Assembly (NCBI RefSeq): GCF_000018685.1
Contig: NC_010001.1
Location: forward strand, 2,062,001-2,126,000
Direction of reading: 5' to 3'
Source of the DNA: Lachnoclostridium phytofermentans ISDg
GTDB lineage: Bacteria > Bacillota > Clostridia > Lachnospirales > Lachnospiraceae
DNA length: 64,000 nt
The translations under genes and the position numbers were made by a program. Under the pieces are notes generated by a model. It did not search any database, was not told where the DNA came from, and saw only the letters and a list, made by a program, of their open reading frames with translations. Below are positions 52,171-61,968 of this stretch, one piece after another (position 1 is the first letter of the stretch; every line of letters starts with the position of its first letter).

Positions 52171-53454
52171 ATGGAAACTTCAAAAGCGATAGAAGAATTA
52201 TTTGAGACGGTAAAACAGAAATTAACGGGTATGGAAAAAGTATATATGGCATTTGAAAAATGTTTTCTCAATACAATCACCACTACAGTTAAAAGGTTAG
52301 ACGATGGTTCTTCCTATGTAATTACAGGTGATATTCCTGCTATGTGGCTTAGAGATTCCACTTGTCAAATCCGCCCGTATCTAGTATTAGCAAATAAAGA
52401 TTTAGCGATAGCTCAGATGATAAAGGGGCTAATTCATAGGCAATTTAAATACATACGGCTAGATCCTTATGCAAATGCCTTTAACGAAAGCGCCAATGGA
52501 CATTGCTGGGAACAAGATGAATGCGGCATGGGACCTTGGGTATGGGAACGAAAATATGAGATTGATTCTTTATGCTTTCCAATACAGTTAGCGTGGTTAT
52601 ATTGGAAAACGACAGGTGATACCACTCACTTCGATAAAAATTTTAAGAATGCCATTAAAGTAATTATGCATACATGGAAGCTGGAGCAAAATCATGAGGG
52701 GAAATCTCAGTACCATTTTATTCGAAAAAATACCTTTTTTAAGGATACGTTATCGAGAGAAGGGAAAGGGGCGTTAGTAAAGCCAAATATCGGATTGACT
52801 TGGTCAGGCTTTCGTCCAAGTGATGATGCTTGTACCTATGGCTATTTAATTCCATCGAACATGTTCGCTACCGTTGTATTAAACTATGTGGAAGAGATTG
52901 CAACAGAGGTTCTAAAAGATGACAGCATAGCAAAAGAAGCTCTTCTGTTAAGAAAAGAAATCGGGGACGGAATTGAGAATTACGGTATTGTGAACACAGA
53001 GGAATTTGGCCGCATCTATGCATATGAAACAGATGGGTATGGCCAATATAATTTAATGGATGACGCGAATGTACCAAGTTTACTATCTATTCCTTATATC
53101 GGATATGTGGGAAAGGAAGAAGAGGTTGCTAATAATACAAGGCGATTTATATTAAGTCATTCAAACCCTTATTACTTTGAAGGTAAGATGTTATCAGGAA
53201 TCGGAAGTGCTCATACTCTATCAAACTATGTCTGGCATATAGCGGTTGCAATGGAAGGTTTAACGAGCGAGAAAGTAGAAGATAAGCTTCAGTGTATAAA
53301 CCGAATCATGAATACATTAGGTGAAGATTTGTTAATGCATGAAGGAATTTATGCGGATGATGCCGTAATATACACCAGAGAATGGTTTGCATGGGCGAAC
53401 TCACTTTTTGCTGAATTGGTACTAGATTTTTGTGGTATAAAGGCAGGAATTTAA
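52171..53454 (+). CDS. GH125 exo-alpha-1,6-mannosidase
   Basis: 427 residues, cytoplasmic. The family features are ITGDIPAMWLRDST, GMGPWVWERKYEIDSLCFP, the catalytic-acid region TWSGFRPSDDACTYGYLIPS (Asp218/Asp219), GSAHT and the catalytic-base region YTREWFAWANSLFAE (Glu404). Known GH125 enzymes are metal-independent inverting alpha-1,6-mannosidases that trim the alpha-1,6 arm of N-glycans. It starts 37 bases after the GH130 stop with GGGAGAAGGG as ribosome site, so the two are probably one transcript. Confidence 0.92.
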   Translation: METSKAIEELFETVKQKLTGMEKVYMAFEKCFLNTITTTVKRLDDGSSYVITGDIPAMWLRDSTCQIRPYLVLANKDLAIAQMIKGLIHRQFKYIRLDPYANAFNESANGHCWEQDECGMGPWVWERKYEIDSLCFPIQLAWLYWKTTGDTTHFDKNFKNAIKVIMHTWKLEQNHEGKSQYHFIRKNTFFKDTLSREGKGALVKPNIGLTWSGFRPSDDACTYGYLIPSNMFATVVLNYVEEIATEVLKDDSIAKEALLLRKEIGDGIENYGIVNTEEFGRIYAYETDGYGQYNLMDDANVPSLLSIPYIGYVGKEEEVANNTRRFILSHSNPYYFEGKMLSGIGSAHTLSNYVWHIAVAMEGLTSEKVEDKLQCINRIMNTLGEDLLMHEGIYADDAVIYTREWFAWANSLFAELVLDFCGIKAGI

Positions 53455-53624
53455 AATCTAGAATTTGTTCATAAAATCTAGAATTTATTAAGTTGAAAGA
53501 CAAGGTAAAGAAAATTACTATTTTATTAAATAAATGTTTATGAGTAGGTAACAAGGTTTGAAATAAGCAAGCCTTACCTCAGCTCGTAAGCATTTTGATG
53601 AAACATTTTTCATAGGAGGGCACA

Positions 53625-56600
53625 ATGTTTTATACAGAGCGAAAATTGGAAAGAAGAATTGATGAATTAAGCAATTATCGATATAGAGATGTGATATCTT
53701 TTCAGGAGTTATATGTAAAAGAGGATGTCGAGAAATTAGTAAGACCAGAGGTACCAACAACCTTTGGCGATTTTAAGACAATGAATGTTGGTGAAACCTG
53801 GTCTGGCCGCGATTGTTATCTTTGGCTACATAAGGAAGTTACCGTACCTGCTGATTGGGATAAAAAAAGAGTGGTAGGTATTTTTGATTTCGGAAATACC
53901 GGAGCTGGTAATAATTCTGGTTTTGAATCCCTATTGTACCTAAATGAGCAACCCTATCAGGGAGTTGATGTAAATCATAAAGAAGTTTTTTTGAAGGAAG
54001 ATTTGGTTGGTAAGAACGTAAACTTCACATTTCGTTTGTGGTCAGGACTTGAAGGCGGAGGAGTACCACATGCACAGGAGCACAAAATAAATCGTGCTGA
54101 CTTAGCATATTTAGATGAGAAAACAGACGATTTATATTATTTATCTTTGATGATACTTGATACTTTAAAAAATCTTGATGAGAATAATGCCATTCGCAGC
54201 GAATTAAAAATTCATTTAGATAATGCCTTTAAATTAATTGACTGGTCTTATCCAAATAGCGAAGAGTTTTACCAGTCGGTGCACGAAGCGGATGATTACC
54301 TTAATGAGAAGATTGATGGTATGGATAAGAACTCTCTTGTCAATGTCAAATGCATAGGCCATACCCATATCGATGTGGCATGGTTATGGAGACTAAAGCA
54401 TACAAGAGAAAAATGTGCACGTTCCTTCTCTACTGTTTTAAGATTGATGGAAGAGTATCCGGATTACATATTCCTGCAAACGCAGCCACAACTATACGAA
54501 TACATCAAAAATGACTATCCTGAAATATACGAGGGTATTAAGAAGCGAATTGCCGATGGTCAATGGGAAGTTGATGGAGCCATGTGGGTGGAGGCGGATT
54601 GTAACTTAACAAGCGGAGAATCCTTAACCAGACAAATTCTTCTTGGCAGTAAATTTATCAAAGAGGAGTTCGGAAAGGATGTGGAATATCTATGGTTACC
54701 GGATGTATTCGGATATTCCTGGGCACTACCTCAAATTCTTAAAAAGTCCGGTATCGATATGTTCATGACAACGAAAATAAGCTGGAATCAATATAATCGT
54801 ATGCCTCATGATACGTTTAATTGGCGCGGAATTGATGGAAGTGAAGTTCTGACACATTTTATTACTACGCCTGACCCATGGAGTGAACCCGGATCCTGGT
54901 TTTATACTTATAACGGTAAGCTTACACCAAAGACAGTAAAAGGCTCTTGGGATGCTTATAAGGATAAGGATATCAATAAGGATATTTTAATCGCCTATGG
55001 ATATGGAGATGGTGGTGGCGGTGTAAATCGTGATATGCTGGAACAAAGAAGAAGACTTGATAAGATACCGGGATTACCAAACATAGAAACAAGTACTGCA
55101 AAAGACTATTTTAATACATTAAAGAAAACAGTTAAAAGCTCAGACCAATATGTTCATACTTGGGATGGGGAGCTATATATGGAATATCATCGTGGTACCT
55201 TTACCAGTCATGCTTACAATAAGAAAATGAATCGGAAAATGGAATTCTTATATCGTGAGACGGAGTGGCTGACCGTAATGGCAGCTATGCTATCAGGTTC
55301 TTTACACACAGCAAAACAAGAGGATTTAACAAACGGTTGGAAAATTCTATTAACCAACCAATTCCATGATATAATTCCTGGATCTTCGATTAAAGAAGTA
55401 TATGATGATTGTGTTGTTGATTATAAGCAAGCAGAATCGATTGCAAATCACGTGAAAGAAGAAGCATTACAACTTCTTGTTCGTGAATCAAAGGATACTT
55501 ATACAATACGAAACAACTCAAGCTGGCTAAGAAACGATTGTGTTGAAATACCATACGATGGCAGGAAGGGCAATTTTGTAGACGAAAAGGGTGAAAACTT
55601 AAAAGCTCAATTGGGTCCTCATAGCTGGATTGTTTATCTGCAAAATGTAGCGCCGATGGGATTTGCGAAAGTAAGATTTATAGAGGCTGCTAGGGAAGAA
55701 GAAGTCCTACCTTTTGAGTATTCTAATCATTGTATTGAGACACCTTTCTACTTGATTCAGTTAAACAAAGAGGGTCAGATTACATCGATTTATGATAAAG
55801 AAAATAAACGACAGGTAATTGCACCTGGAGAACGAGCAAATGTTCTTCAAGTTTTTGAAGATAAGCCTATGGATAATGATGCATGGGATATTGATATTTT
55901 CTATCAGGAAAAGATGAGAGAAGTAAGTGACCTAGAACACTTTGAGATAAAGGAAATAGGAACACTTAGAGCTGTATTCTCATTCCAATGGAAGTATATG
56001 AATTCTGTGATCAAACAAGATATGACCTTGTATGCATATAGCAGAAGAATTGATTTTGAAACCTATGTGGATTATCATGAAAAACGACAATTACTAAAGG
56101 TAGCCTTCCCGGTTGATATAAGATCTACCTATGCAACCTATGATATCCAATATGGTAATGTAAAACGACCAAATCATTGGAATACTAGTTGGGACCAAGC
56201 TAAGTTTGAGACTGTGGCTCACAAATGGGTAGATTTGTCCGAATATAATTATGGTGTAAGCTTACTGAATAATTGTAAGTATGGTCATGATGTAAAGGAT
56301 AATTTACTTCGATTAACTTTGATTAAGACAGCGATGCATCCGGATTATTTACAAGACCAAGGCGAGCATTCTTTCACCTACTCTTTGTTACCTCATAAAG
56401 GTGATTTTGTGAAAGGAGAAACTGAGAAGGAAGCATTTGCACTCAATCAAAAATTAGAAGCGATTGCTGGCGAATGTGTTCTTCCTAATAATTATAGCTT
56501 TGTCTCCATCGATAATGAGTACATTACGATTGATGCAATGAAACAGTCAGAGGATAAAGAGTACTTAGTCGTACGCTTCCATGATTATAGTGGCTCAAAG

Positions 56601-56756
56601 AATATAGTTAAGTTACAGACTGGTTTTAAAGTAACAGAATGGGTTGAGGCTGATTTACGGGAAAGACCGATGGATGATACCCATTATGATTCGGATATCA
56701 TTTTAGAAGTAAAACCATATGAAATTAAGACGATTTTAGCTAAGGGAATATTTTAA
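53625..56756 (+). CDS. GH38 alpha-mannosidase
   Basis: 1043 residues, cytoplasmic. After an N-terminal beta domain (about 1-235) the catalytic domain begins with the zinc motif IGHTHIDVAWLWRLKHTREKC (His248, Asp250). The retaining nucleophile lies in YLWLPDVFGYSWALP (Asp360), followed by the three-helix bundle and the long C-terminal beta-sandwich (YDKENKRQVIAPGERAN, DAWDIDIFY). The length matches family members such as bacterial and vacuolar alpha-mannosidases. It removes alpha-1,2/1,3/1,6-linked mannose from imported high-mannose glycans, leaving the beta-mannoside core for GH130. The start follows AGGAGGG. A terminator closes the operon. Confidence 0.94.
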   Translation: MFYTERKLERRIDELSNYRYRDVISFQELYVKEDVEKLVRPEVPTTFGDFKTMNVGETWSGRDCYLWLHKEVTVPADWDKKRVVGIFDFGNTGAGNNSGFESLLYLNEQPYQGVDVNHKEVFLKEDLVGKNVNFTFRLWSGLEGGGVPHAQEHKINRADLAYLDEKTDDLYYLSLMILDTLKNLDENNAIRSELKIHLDNAFKLIDWSYPNSEEFYQSVHEADDYLNEKIDGMDKNSLVNVKCIGHTHIDVAWLWRLKHTREKCARSFSTVLRLMEEYPDYIFLQTQPQLYEYIKNDYPEIYEGIKKRIADGQWEVDGAMWVEADCNLTSGESLTRQILLGSKFIKEEFGKDVEYLWLPDVFGYSWALPQILKKSGIDMFMTTKISWNQYNRMPHDTFNWRGIDGSEVLTHFITTPDPWSEPGSWFYTYNGKLTPKTVKGSWDAYKDKDINKDILIAYGYGDGGGGVNRDMLEQRRRLDKIPGLPNIETSTAKDYFNTLKKTVKSSDQYVHTWDGELYMEYHRGTFTSHAYNKKMNRKMEFLYRETEWLTVMAAMLSGSLHTAKQEDLTNGWKILLTNQFHDIIPGSSIKEVYDDCVVDYKQAESIANHVKEEALQLLVRESKDTYTIRNNSSWLRNDCVEIPYDGRKGNFVDEKGENLKAQLGPHSWIVYLQNVAPMGFAKVRFIEAAREEEVLPFEYSNHCIETPFYLIQLNKEGQITSIYDKENKRQVIAPGERANVLQVFEDKPMDNDAWDIDIFYQEKMREVSDLEHFEIKEIGTLRAVFSFQWKYMNSVIKQDMTLYAYSRRIDFETYVDYHEKRQLLKVAFPVDIRSTYATYDIQYGNVKRPNHWNTSWDQAKFETVAHKWVDLSEYNYGVSLLNNCKYGHDVKDNLLRLTLIKTAMHPDYLQDQGEHSFTYSLLPHKGDFVKGETEKEAFALNQKLEAIAGECVLPNNYSFVSIDNEYITIDAMKQSEDKEYLVVRFHDYSGSKNIVKLQTGFKVTEWVEADLRERPMDDTHYDSDIILEVKPYEIKTILAKGIF

Positions 56757-56794
56757 CCTGGGAATATTCGCATTGATATGAATTAAGTATAGTT

Positions 56795-56829
56795 ACGCAA
56801 AAAGAGAGTATTACTCTCTTTTTGCGTAT
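56795..56829 (+). terminator. Terminator after the GH38 gene
   Basis: ACGCAAAAAGAGAGT, loop ATT, ACTCTCTTTTTGCGT: a perfect 15-bp stem 38 bases after the stop codon. The T-run lies inside the stem, so termination efficiency is less certain. Confidence 0.75.
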
Positions 56830-56937
56830 AATCATAACAAGTGGAGCAGTAGACTGGTCCATTTTGTTTACAGTAAGGAAAAGTAGTAAAGAGCGCTTTT
56901 CCTTGTCTTCGTATAAGTGAATTTCTTATAAATCTTG

Positions 56938-56966
56938 TTGCTGAATCTATCCATAAAATGTAGAAT
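56938..56966 (+). promoter_or_regulatory. Probable promoter of the sensor kinase operon
   Basis: TTGCTG (56938-56943), 17-bp spacer, TAGAAT (56961-56966), about 29 bases upstream of the GTG start. Confidence 0.45.
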
Positions 56967-56994
56967 GATATGGAAGGGAGGTTAATGTACGAAC

Positions 56995-58716
56995 GTGAAA
57001 AATTTGAATCGAAACACAAGAAATATATATACGAGACTTATTATAACGTACATGTTAGTACTGATAGGTATCATTGTAGCTATGGAATTTTATATCATTG
57101 CTAATTTTCATAAAGAAGCGCGGTTTAATGATTTAGAGAATATGAAAAGTATGAACCAGGATGTGTATGAATACCTCGAAGAAACTGCTTCCATTGCAGA
57201 GGATATACACCATAGTCTATATCTAAACAGACAGCAACTACAAGATGTTATATGGTTATTAGATTTATCTTTAGAAGAATATTACAATAAAAAGTTAGGG
57301 TACTATACGGATAATAAAGGAGTTGATTTCATGGGAGTCAATTCATTTATGAGTGAGGCCATATCAAGATATTCTAATATAAAAAACATAGCATTAATAA
57401 GTATCAAGAATAGTGTCATGCATAAGTATGAGGTAGATGGTAGCTTAAGAAATGCTGTGTATGAATTGCAACGAGATATGCTTAATGAAAAAACGTTGGT
57501 TATTGATGACAGTATCATTTTCCAAAATATTATTCAAGATCCCAGCACCTTTAAAACAATAGGTTATATTCAAGTAGCATTTGATAAGAGTGGTTCTGCA
57601 AAATTTGAAAAGCGTTACAACAAAGTAAAAATGTTAGTATATTTGGACTCTGGCGATATCTTATATACTACAGAAAAAGAAAAATTTCAAGATGTTGATG
57701 TTGCATCAATTGTAGAAAAGGGCAATTTTGAGTCTTCCTACGGTGTTAAATACTATCGTCAGCATAAAAAGGATATTAATTATATTACCTATATTGATAA
57801 CAAAGAATTCGGCATCATACCAATTGCTGATTACATCATGTTCGTCTTAGTGGGGCTTTTATTGTTGTTTATTGGCAGTAATATCGTTAATTGGCGTCTT
57901 AGAAAGCTTACCACAAGGTTGAATAAAATATTAGCCGGTATGGAAAAAGCTATGGAAGGTGATCTAAATATTCAGCTAGAAGTTGGGCATGAAGATGAGC
58001 TTGATATTATCTCTGAATATTTTAATGAAATGTGCTGTAATCTTGATTCTTATATACAGAAGAGCTACATCGCACAAATAGAACAAAAAACCGCGGAAAT
58101 GCAGGCCTTGCAAAGCCAAATTAATCCTCACTTCTTATATAACACTCTAGAAGCTATTCGTATGCAAGCAATCTGTAATGATGATAAAGAAGTAGGAAAG
58201 ATGCTGTATGGTCTGTCAGTGGTATTTCGAAGTCAAATAAAAGAGGATAACATAATCACATTAGCAAAGGAAGTTTATTACTGTAAAAAGTATGTAGAAC
58301 TTTTTGAATTCAGATACAAAAATAAATTTAAATTTGAATTAAATTTTCCCGAAATTTACATACAGGTTCCAATCATAAAATTCATCATTCAGCCTATTAT
58401 AGAAAATTATTTTGTTCATGGCATTAGACTAGAGGATGAAAATAATACATTAAGTATCAATATATATGAGGCTAAGAATGATTTAATCATTGAAATTAAA
58501 GATAATGGCAAGGGAATGGCGGAGGATCAAATACTTGATAAGCTAAATGAAATGAATCACGGGGGGAATAGCCAGGGGTCAATTGGTTTATTAAATGTTC
58601 ATCGTCGTATGGTAGCTACTTACGGCAATGATTATGGTCTAGGAATTAGACAGAATAATCCAAATGGATTGATTGTAACAATAAAAATTCCATTTAGGGG
58701 GGAATCTAATGTATAA
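56995..58716 (+). CDS. Sensor histidine kinase, YesM/LytS type
   Basis: 573 residues. Start GTG 56995, with AGGGAGG 12 bases upstream. One membrane helix (about 12-33), an extracytoplasmic sensor region (about 35-280), a second helix (about 282-302), HAMP (about 303-355), a coiled coil, the His_kinase block with the phospho-acceptor in QSQINPHFLYNTLEAIR, and the ATP-binding domain with IIQPIIENYFVHGI and DNGKGM. Such kinases sense an oligosaccharide or its loaded binding protein and phosphorylate the YesN partner encoded next. Its stop overlaps the regulator start by eight bases. Confidence 0.93.
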   Translation: MKNLNRNTRNIYTRLIITYMLVLIGIIVAMEFYIIANFHKEARFNDLENMKSMNQDVYEYLEETASIAEDIHHSLYLNRQQLQDVIWLLDLSLEEYYNKKLGYYTDNKGVDFMGVNSFMSEAISRYSNIKNIALISIKNSVMHKYEVDGSLRNAVYELQRDMLNEKTLVIDDSIIFQNIIQDPSTFKTIGYIQVAFDKSGSAKFEKRYNKVKMLVYLDSGDILYTTEKEKFQDVDVASIVEKGNFESSYGVKYYRQHKKDINYITYIDNKEFGIIPIADYIMFVLVGLLLLFIGSNIVNWRLRKLTTRLNKILAGMEKAMEGDLNIQLEVGHEDELDIISEYFNEMCCNLDSYIQKSYIAQIEQKTAEMQALQSQINPHFLYNTLEAIRMQAICNDDKEVGKMLYGLSVVFRSQIKEDNIITLAKEVYYCKKYVELFEFRYKNKFKFELNFPEIYIQVPIIKFIIQPIIENYFVHGIRLEDENNTLSINIYEAKNDLIIEIKDNGKGMAEDQILDKLNEMNHGGNSQGSIGLLNVHRRMVATYGNDYGLGIRQNNPNGLIVTIKIPFRGESNV

Positions 58717-60235
58717 AGTATTAATTGCAGAAGATGAAGATATTATTCTTGCAGGTATTAATAAAATTATTGATTGGGATGAACTTGGGCTTGAGGTGGT
58801 ATGGTTAGCACATAATGGACAAGAAGCTCTTTCTATGTTGGAAAAGGAAGCAGTTGACATTATTATTACCGATATCAACATGCCGGTGATGAGTGGTTTA
58901 GAATTTCTTTCTCAAATAAGAAGTGAAAATAAGCGAACTCGATTTATTATATTAAGTGGTTATGACGATTTTACATATGCACAGAAAGCAATTCCTCTTA
59001 GTGTAGAAAATTACATATTGAAACCAATTAACGAGGAAAAGCTGCATGATGTGCTAAATCAAACAGTACATAAATTGATTACGATTGATAATGAAAGCAA
59101 ATATACGATTGCTTCTCAGCAGAAGTTATTAAAGTTTCTATCAGGGCAAATGAAAGAGGGTAAAGATACCTTTATCAAGGAAACAGGTCTCCGGATAGAT
59201 AAACCTTTTGCCATTGTAGCTAATGTAAAATTGAAGCCAAGAGATAGAAACGGGAAGGAATTAGATGGAATTACTAGTTTTATCGGTAAAAAATTCATAG
59301 AATTAGATTTGCAGACTTTAATTTACGACAAGGATGAATTTCTTATTATCTTTCAAAGTAATCAGATGGATTATAATTACGCAAGAGACAGAATGGAAGA
59401 AGTGCAGTCTCAGATAGAGGCATTTTATGAGATCACAACCTTTATTACAATCAGTTCTATATTTCATGATTTAGATGGTATTTGCGGGGCTTTTCAAGAA
59501 ACGAAAAAACTACAAAAGTACCTTATCATAGCTGGTTACGGCAATAGTATTGATAAGAGATATTGTAGTGGAAGAAAATCAACAGAGATTAGTCTGGATG
59601 AGAGCTTAATCGATAAGTTAATTTTAGCAAAAGATAGAACTGGAATCAGTAAATATATTGATGATTTATTTAGGAATCATATTGAAAAAGAAAAGATAAC
59701 AAGTGATGCAGTATATCATTTAGCAATTAAACTGGCATTATCACTTCAACGTGTGGTCCGCGAATTCAAACTATCTTATGATAATAACATTAAGAATTTG
59801 GTAGAAGTAATTGAAGAGCTTTTCAAAGCGGACGACCTTTCTGATATCAAATCTATCTTTTTAATTGAAATCATGGAGATTATAGATTGCATCAATATAG
59901 GAGATTCGCAGTATACACCTGTAGTTAGACAAATCTTAAGCGATCTAGAAGAGTGTTATAAAGAAGATATTAATTTGAAAGTTCTAGCGCAAAAGTATTG
60001 TATGAATACTTCATATTTAGGTCAAATATTTCAGAAGGAGGTAGGGGTGCCTTTCTCTCAATATTTAACGAATATGAAGAATTCGAAAGCAAAAGATTTA
60101 ATATTAAATACCAATCTAAAAATTAATGACATTGCTAAGGAAGTTGGTTATCCGGACGTAAGTTACTTCTATAGAAAATTCAAACAGTGCTACGGCACAT
60201 CACCAGCTTCATTAAGAGAACTTAAACAATATTAG
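58709..60235 (+). CDS. Response regulator, YesN/AraC type
   Basis: 508 residues. An N-terminal receiver domain (VLIAEDEDIILAG; phospho-acceptor Asp in DIIITDINMPVMSG; KPI near residue 106), a middle domain of about 270 residues, and a C-terminal AraC helix-turn-helix pair (LKVLAQKYCMNTSYLGQIFQ, then INDIAKEVGYPDVSYFYRKF and YGTSPASLRE). It should activate the N-glycan genes upstream and/or the lipoprotein gene downstream when the extracellular glycan is present. It is translationally coupled to the kinase. Confidence 0.93.
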   Translation: MYKVLIAEDEDIILAGINKIIDWDELGLEVVWLAHNGQEALSMLEKEAVDIIITDINMPVMSGLEFLSQIRSENKRTRFIILSGYDDFTYAQKAIPLSVENYILKPINEEKLHDVLNQTVHKLITIDNESKYTIASQQKLLKFLSGQMKEGKDTFIKETGLRIDKPFAIVANVKLKPRDRNGKELDGITSFIGKKFIELDLQTLIYDKDEFLIIFQSNQMDYNYARDRMEEVQSQIEAFYEITTFITISSIFHDLDGICGAFQETKKLQKYLIIAGYGNSIDKRYCSGRKSTEISLDESLIDKLILAKDRTGISKYIDDLFRNHIEKEKITSDAVYHLAIKLALSLQRVVREFKLSYDNNIKNLVEVIEELFKADDLSDIKSIFLIEIMEIIDCINIGDSQYTPVVRQILSDLEECYKEDINLKVLAQKYCMNTSYLGQIFQKEVGVPFSQYLTNMKNSKAKDLILNTNLKINDIAKEVGYPDVSYFYRKFKQCYGTSPASLRELKQY

Positions 60236-60312
60236 TACTTCCAATAAGTTGTTTAGTAATACTAGTTGAAAAGACATAAAAAGTAAAGTTATCAGGAGAG
60301 AGGTAGAATACG

Positions 60313-61833
60313 ATGAAAGATAGCTTAAGGGTTATAATCTCAACACTAGGTATTATTTCAATAATTGTTATGATGATAGGATGTAGCCTCAGGAGTGAGG
60401 ATGAAGTCTATACTCAGAATGAAGTCTCTAAACAAAATAAAGTTGTGGAACTAATATGGTATCAACTAGGTGCACCTCAAGAGGATGGTGATTTAGTTCT
60501 TAAAACAGTCAATGATTATATAAAGGATAAAATTGGGGTCATAATAAAAATTAAGTATATTGGATGGGTGGATTATAATCATAAAACACAGCTAGTTATC
60601 AATGCCGGAGAGCCTTTTGATTTAATGTTTACGAGTTCATGGGCGAATGATTTTTCACAGAATGCACAAAAAGGTGCTTTTTTGTCGTTGGATGATTTAC
60701 TACCTGTATATGGAAAGGAGATGCTTCAGAATATTGACTTAAGGTTTTGGGAAGCCGCAGAGGTACATGGAAAGATTTATGCAGTACCGAGTGAAAAAGA
60801 GATTGTAAATATGCCAATGTGGACATTTACCAAAGAGTATGTTGACAAATATCAAATTCCGTATGAAAAGCTTCATACGTTAGAAGATTTAGAACCATGG
60901 TTAAAATTAATAAAAGAGAATGAACCAGATGTTATTCCGCTATATTTAACCAAAGATTTCTGCCCTCCGATTTATATGGATGAAATTATATATCCATTAG
61001 GCATTGAGTATTCCTATGATACGAATAATCTAATTGTTAGTAATTTGTTTGAAACAGAAACCATGAAATCAACCTTAAGAACACTTCGAGAGTATTATTT
61101 AAAAAAATATATTAATTGGAATGCAGCCACAATCTCAGATGATAAAACCGTGAAGCGCTTTGTAACGAAGGGTGATGGGCAGCCATATGCGGATCGAATT
61201 TGGTCAAGAAACCTTGGTTATGAAGTAGTGACAAGTACGATCATGGAAACAAAAATTTCTAATTATTCGGCACGTGGTGCCATGACAGCGATCTCAAGAA
61301 CATCAAAGCACCCAGAAAAAGCAATCCAATTTTTAAATCTATTAAACACCGATGAGTATTTGCGTAATTTGATTAATTATGGAATAGAAGGTGTACATTA
61401 CGATAAAGTAAATGCTAGTGATGATGAATTAAGAAGTGTCGAAGGTTCGGATCATGTTTATCCATTTAAAATTAGATATAATAATGACAATATGAAACGT
61501 TATGATGTTCCTTATTGGGTGCAAGGTGGTCTATTTAATACTTATGTTCCTGAGGGAGAACCTCTTGATAAATGGCAGAAGTTCAGAGAATTAAATAAGA
61601 ATGCAGAGACAGCACCAACGTTCGGCTTTGATTTTGATTCAGATGCTGTGAGCTCTCAAATAGAGAAAATTAAAAGCGTAATGAATGAATTTGTTCCGCC
61701 ACTTTATACCGGTAGTGTAGAACCGGATGATATTTTACCTAAATTGCAACAAAAACTAAAAGAAAATGGAATAGATAAAATACAAGAAGAGATTCAAATT
61801 CAATTAGATGAATGGAAGATGAACGGACAATAG
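60313..61833 (+). CDS. Solitary solute-binding lipoprotein
   Basis: 506 residues. A lipoprotein signal ends at MMIGC (Cys24). The family 1 binding domain resembles the other two lipoproteins in the window (ELIWYQLGAPQEDGDLVLK, KYIGWVDYNHKTQLVINAGEP, NWNAATISDD). No permease genes accompany it; it follows the YesM/YesN pair by 77 bases with its own GAGAGAGG site. It may supply an alternative ligand to one of the two permease pairs, or act as a ligand-presenting partner for the YesM sensor domain, a known arrangement for some sugar kinases. Confidence 0.88.
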   Translation: MKDSLRVIISTLGIISIIVMMIGCSLRSEDEVYTQNEVSKQNKVVELIWYQLGAPQEDGDLVLKTVNDYIKDKIGVIIKIKYIGWVDYNHKTQLVINAGEPFDLMFTSSWANDFSQNAQKGAFLSLDDLLPVYGKEMLQNIDLRFWEAAEVHGKIYAVPSEKEIVNMPMWTFTKEYVDKYQIPYEKLHTLEDLEPWLKLIKENEPDVIPLYLTKDFCPPIYMDEIIYPLGIEYSYDTNNLIVSNLFETETMKSTLRTLREYYLKKYINWNAATISDDKTVKRFVTKGDGQPYADRIWSRNLGYEVVTSTIMETKISNYSARGAMTAISRTSKHPEKAIQFLNLLNTDEYLRNLINYGIEGVHYDKVNASDDELRSVEGSDHVYPFKIRYNNDNMKRYDVPYWVQGGLFNTYVPEGEPLDKWQKFRELNKNAETAPTFGFDFDSDAVSSQIEKIKSVMNEFVPPLYTGSVEPDDILPKLQQKLKENGIDKIQEEIQIQLDEWKMNGQ

Positions 61834-61968
61834 GCTTTTCATATTTCATGTGGAAATGCCAAGGCTATGGATTCCAAAGTAGCTATCAATAATCAAAAAA
61901 CAACAAGAATATCGCTTGTTTTCATATTTTGAAATGATTATGATGGTATTATAAAGGAGCGATACCAT

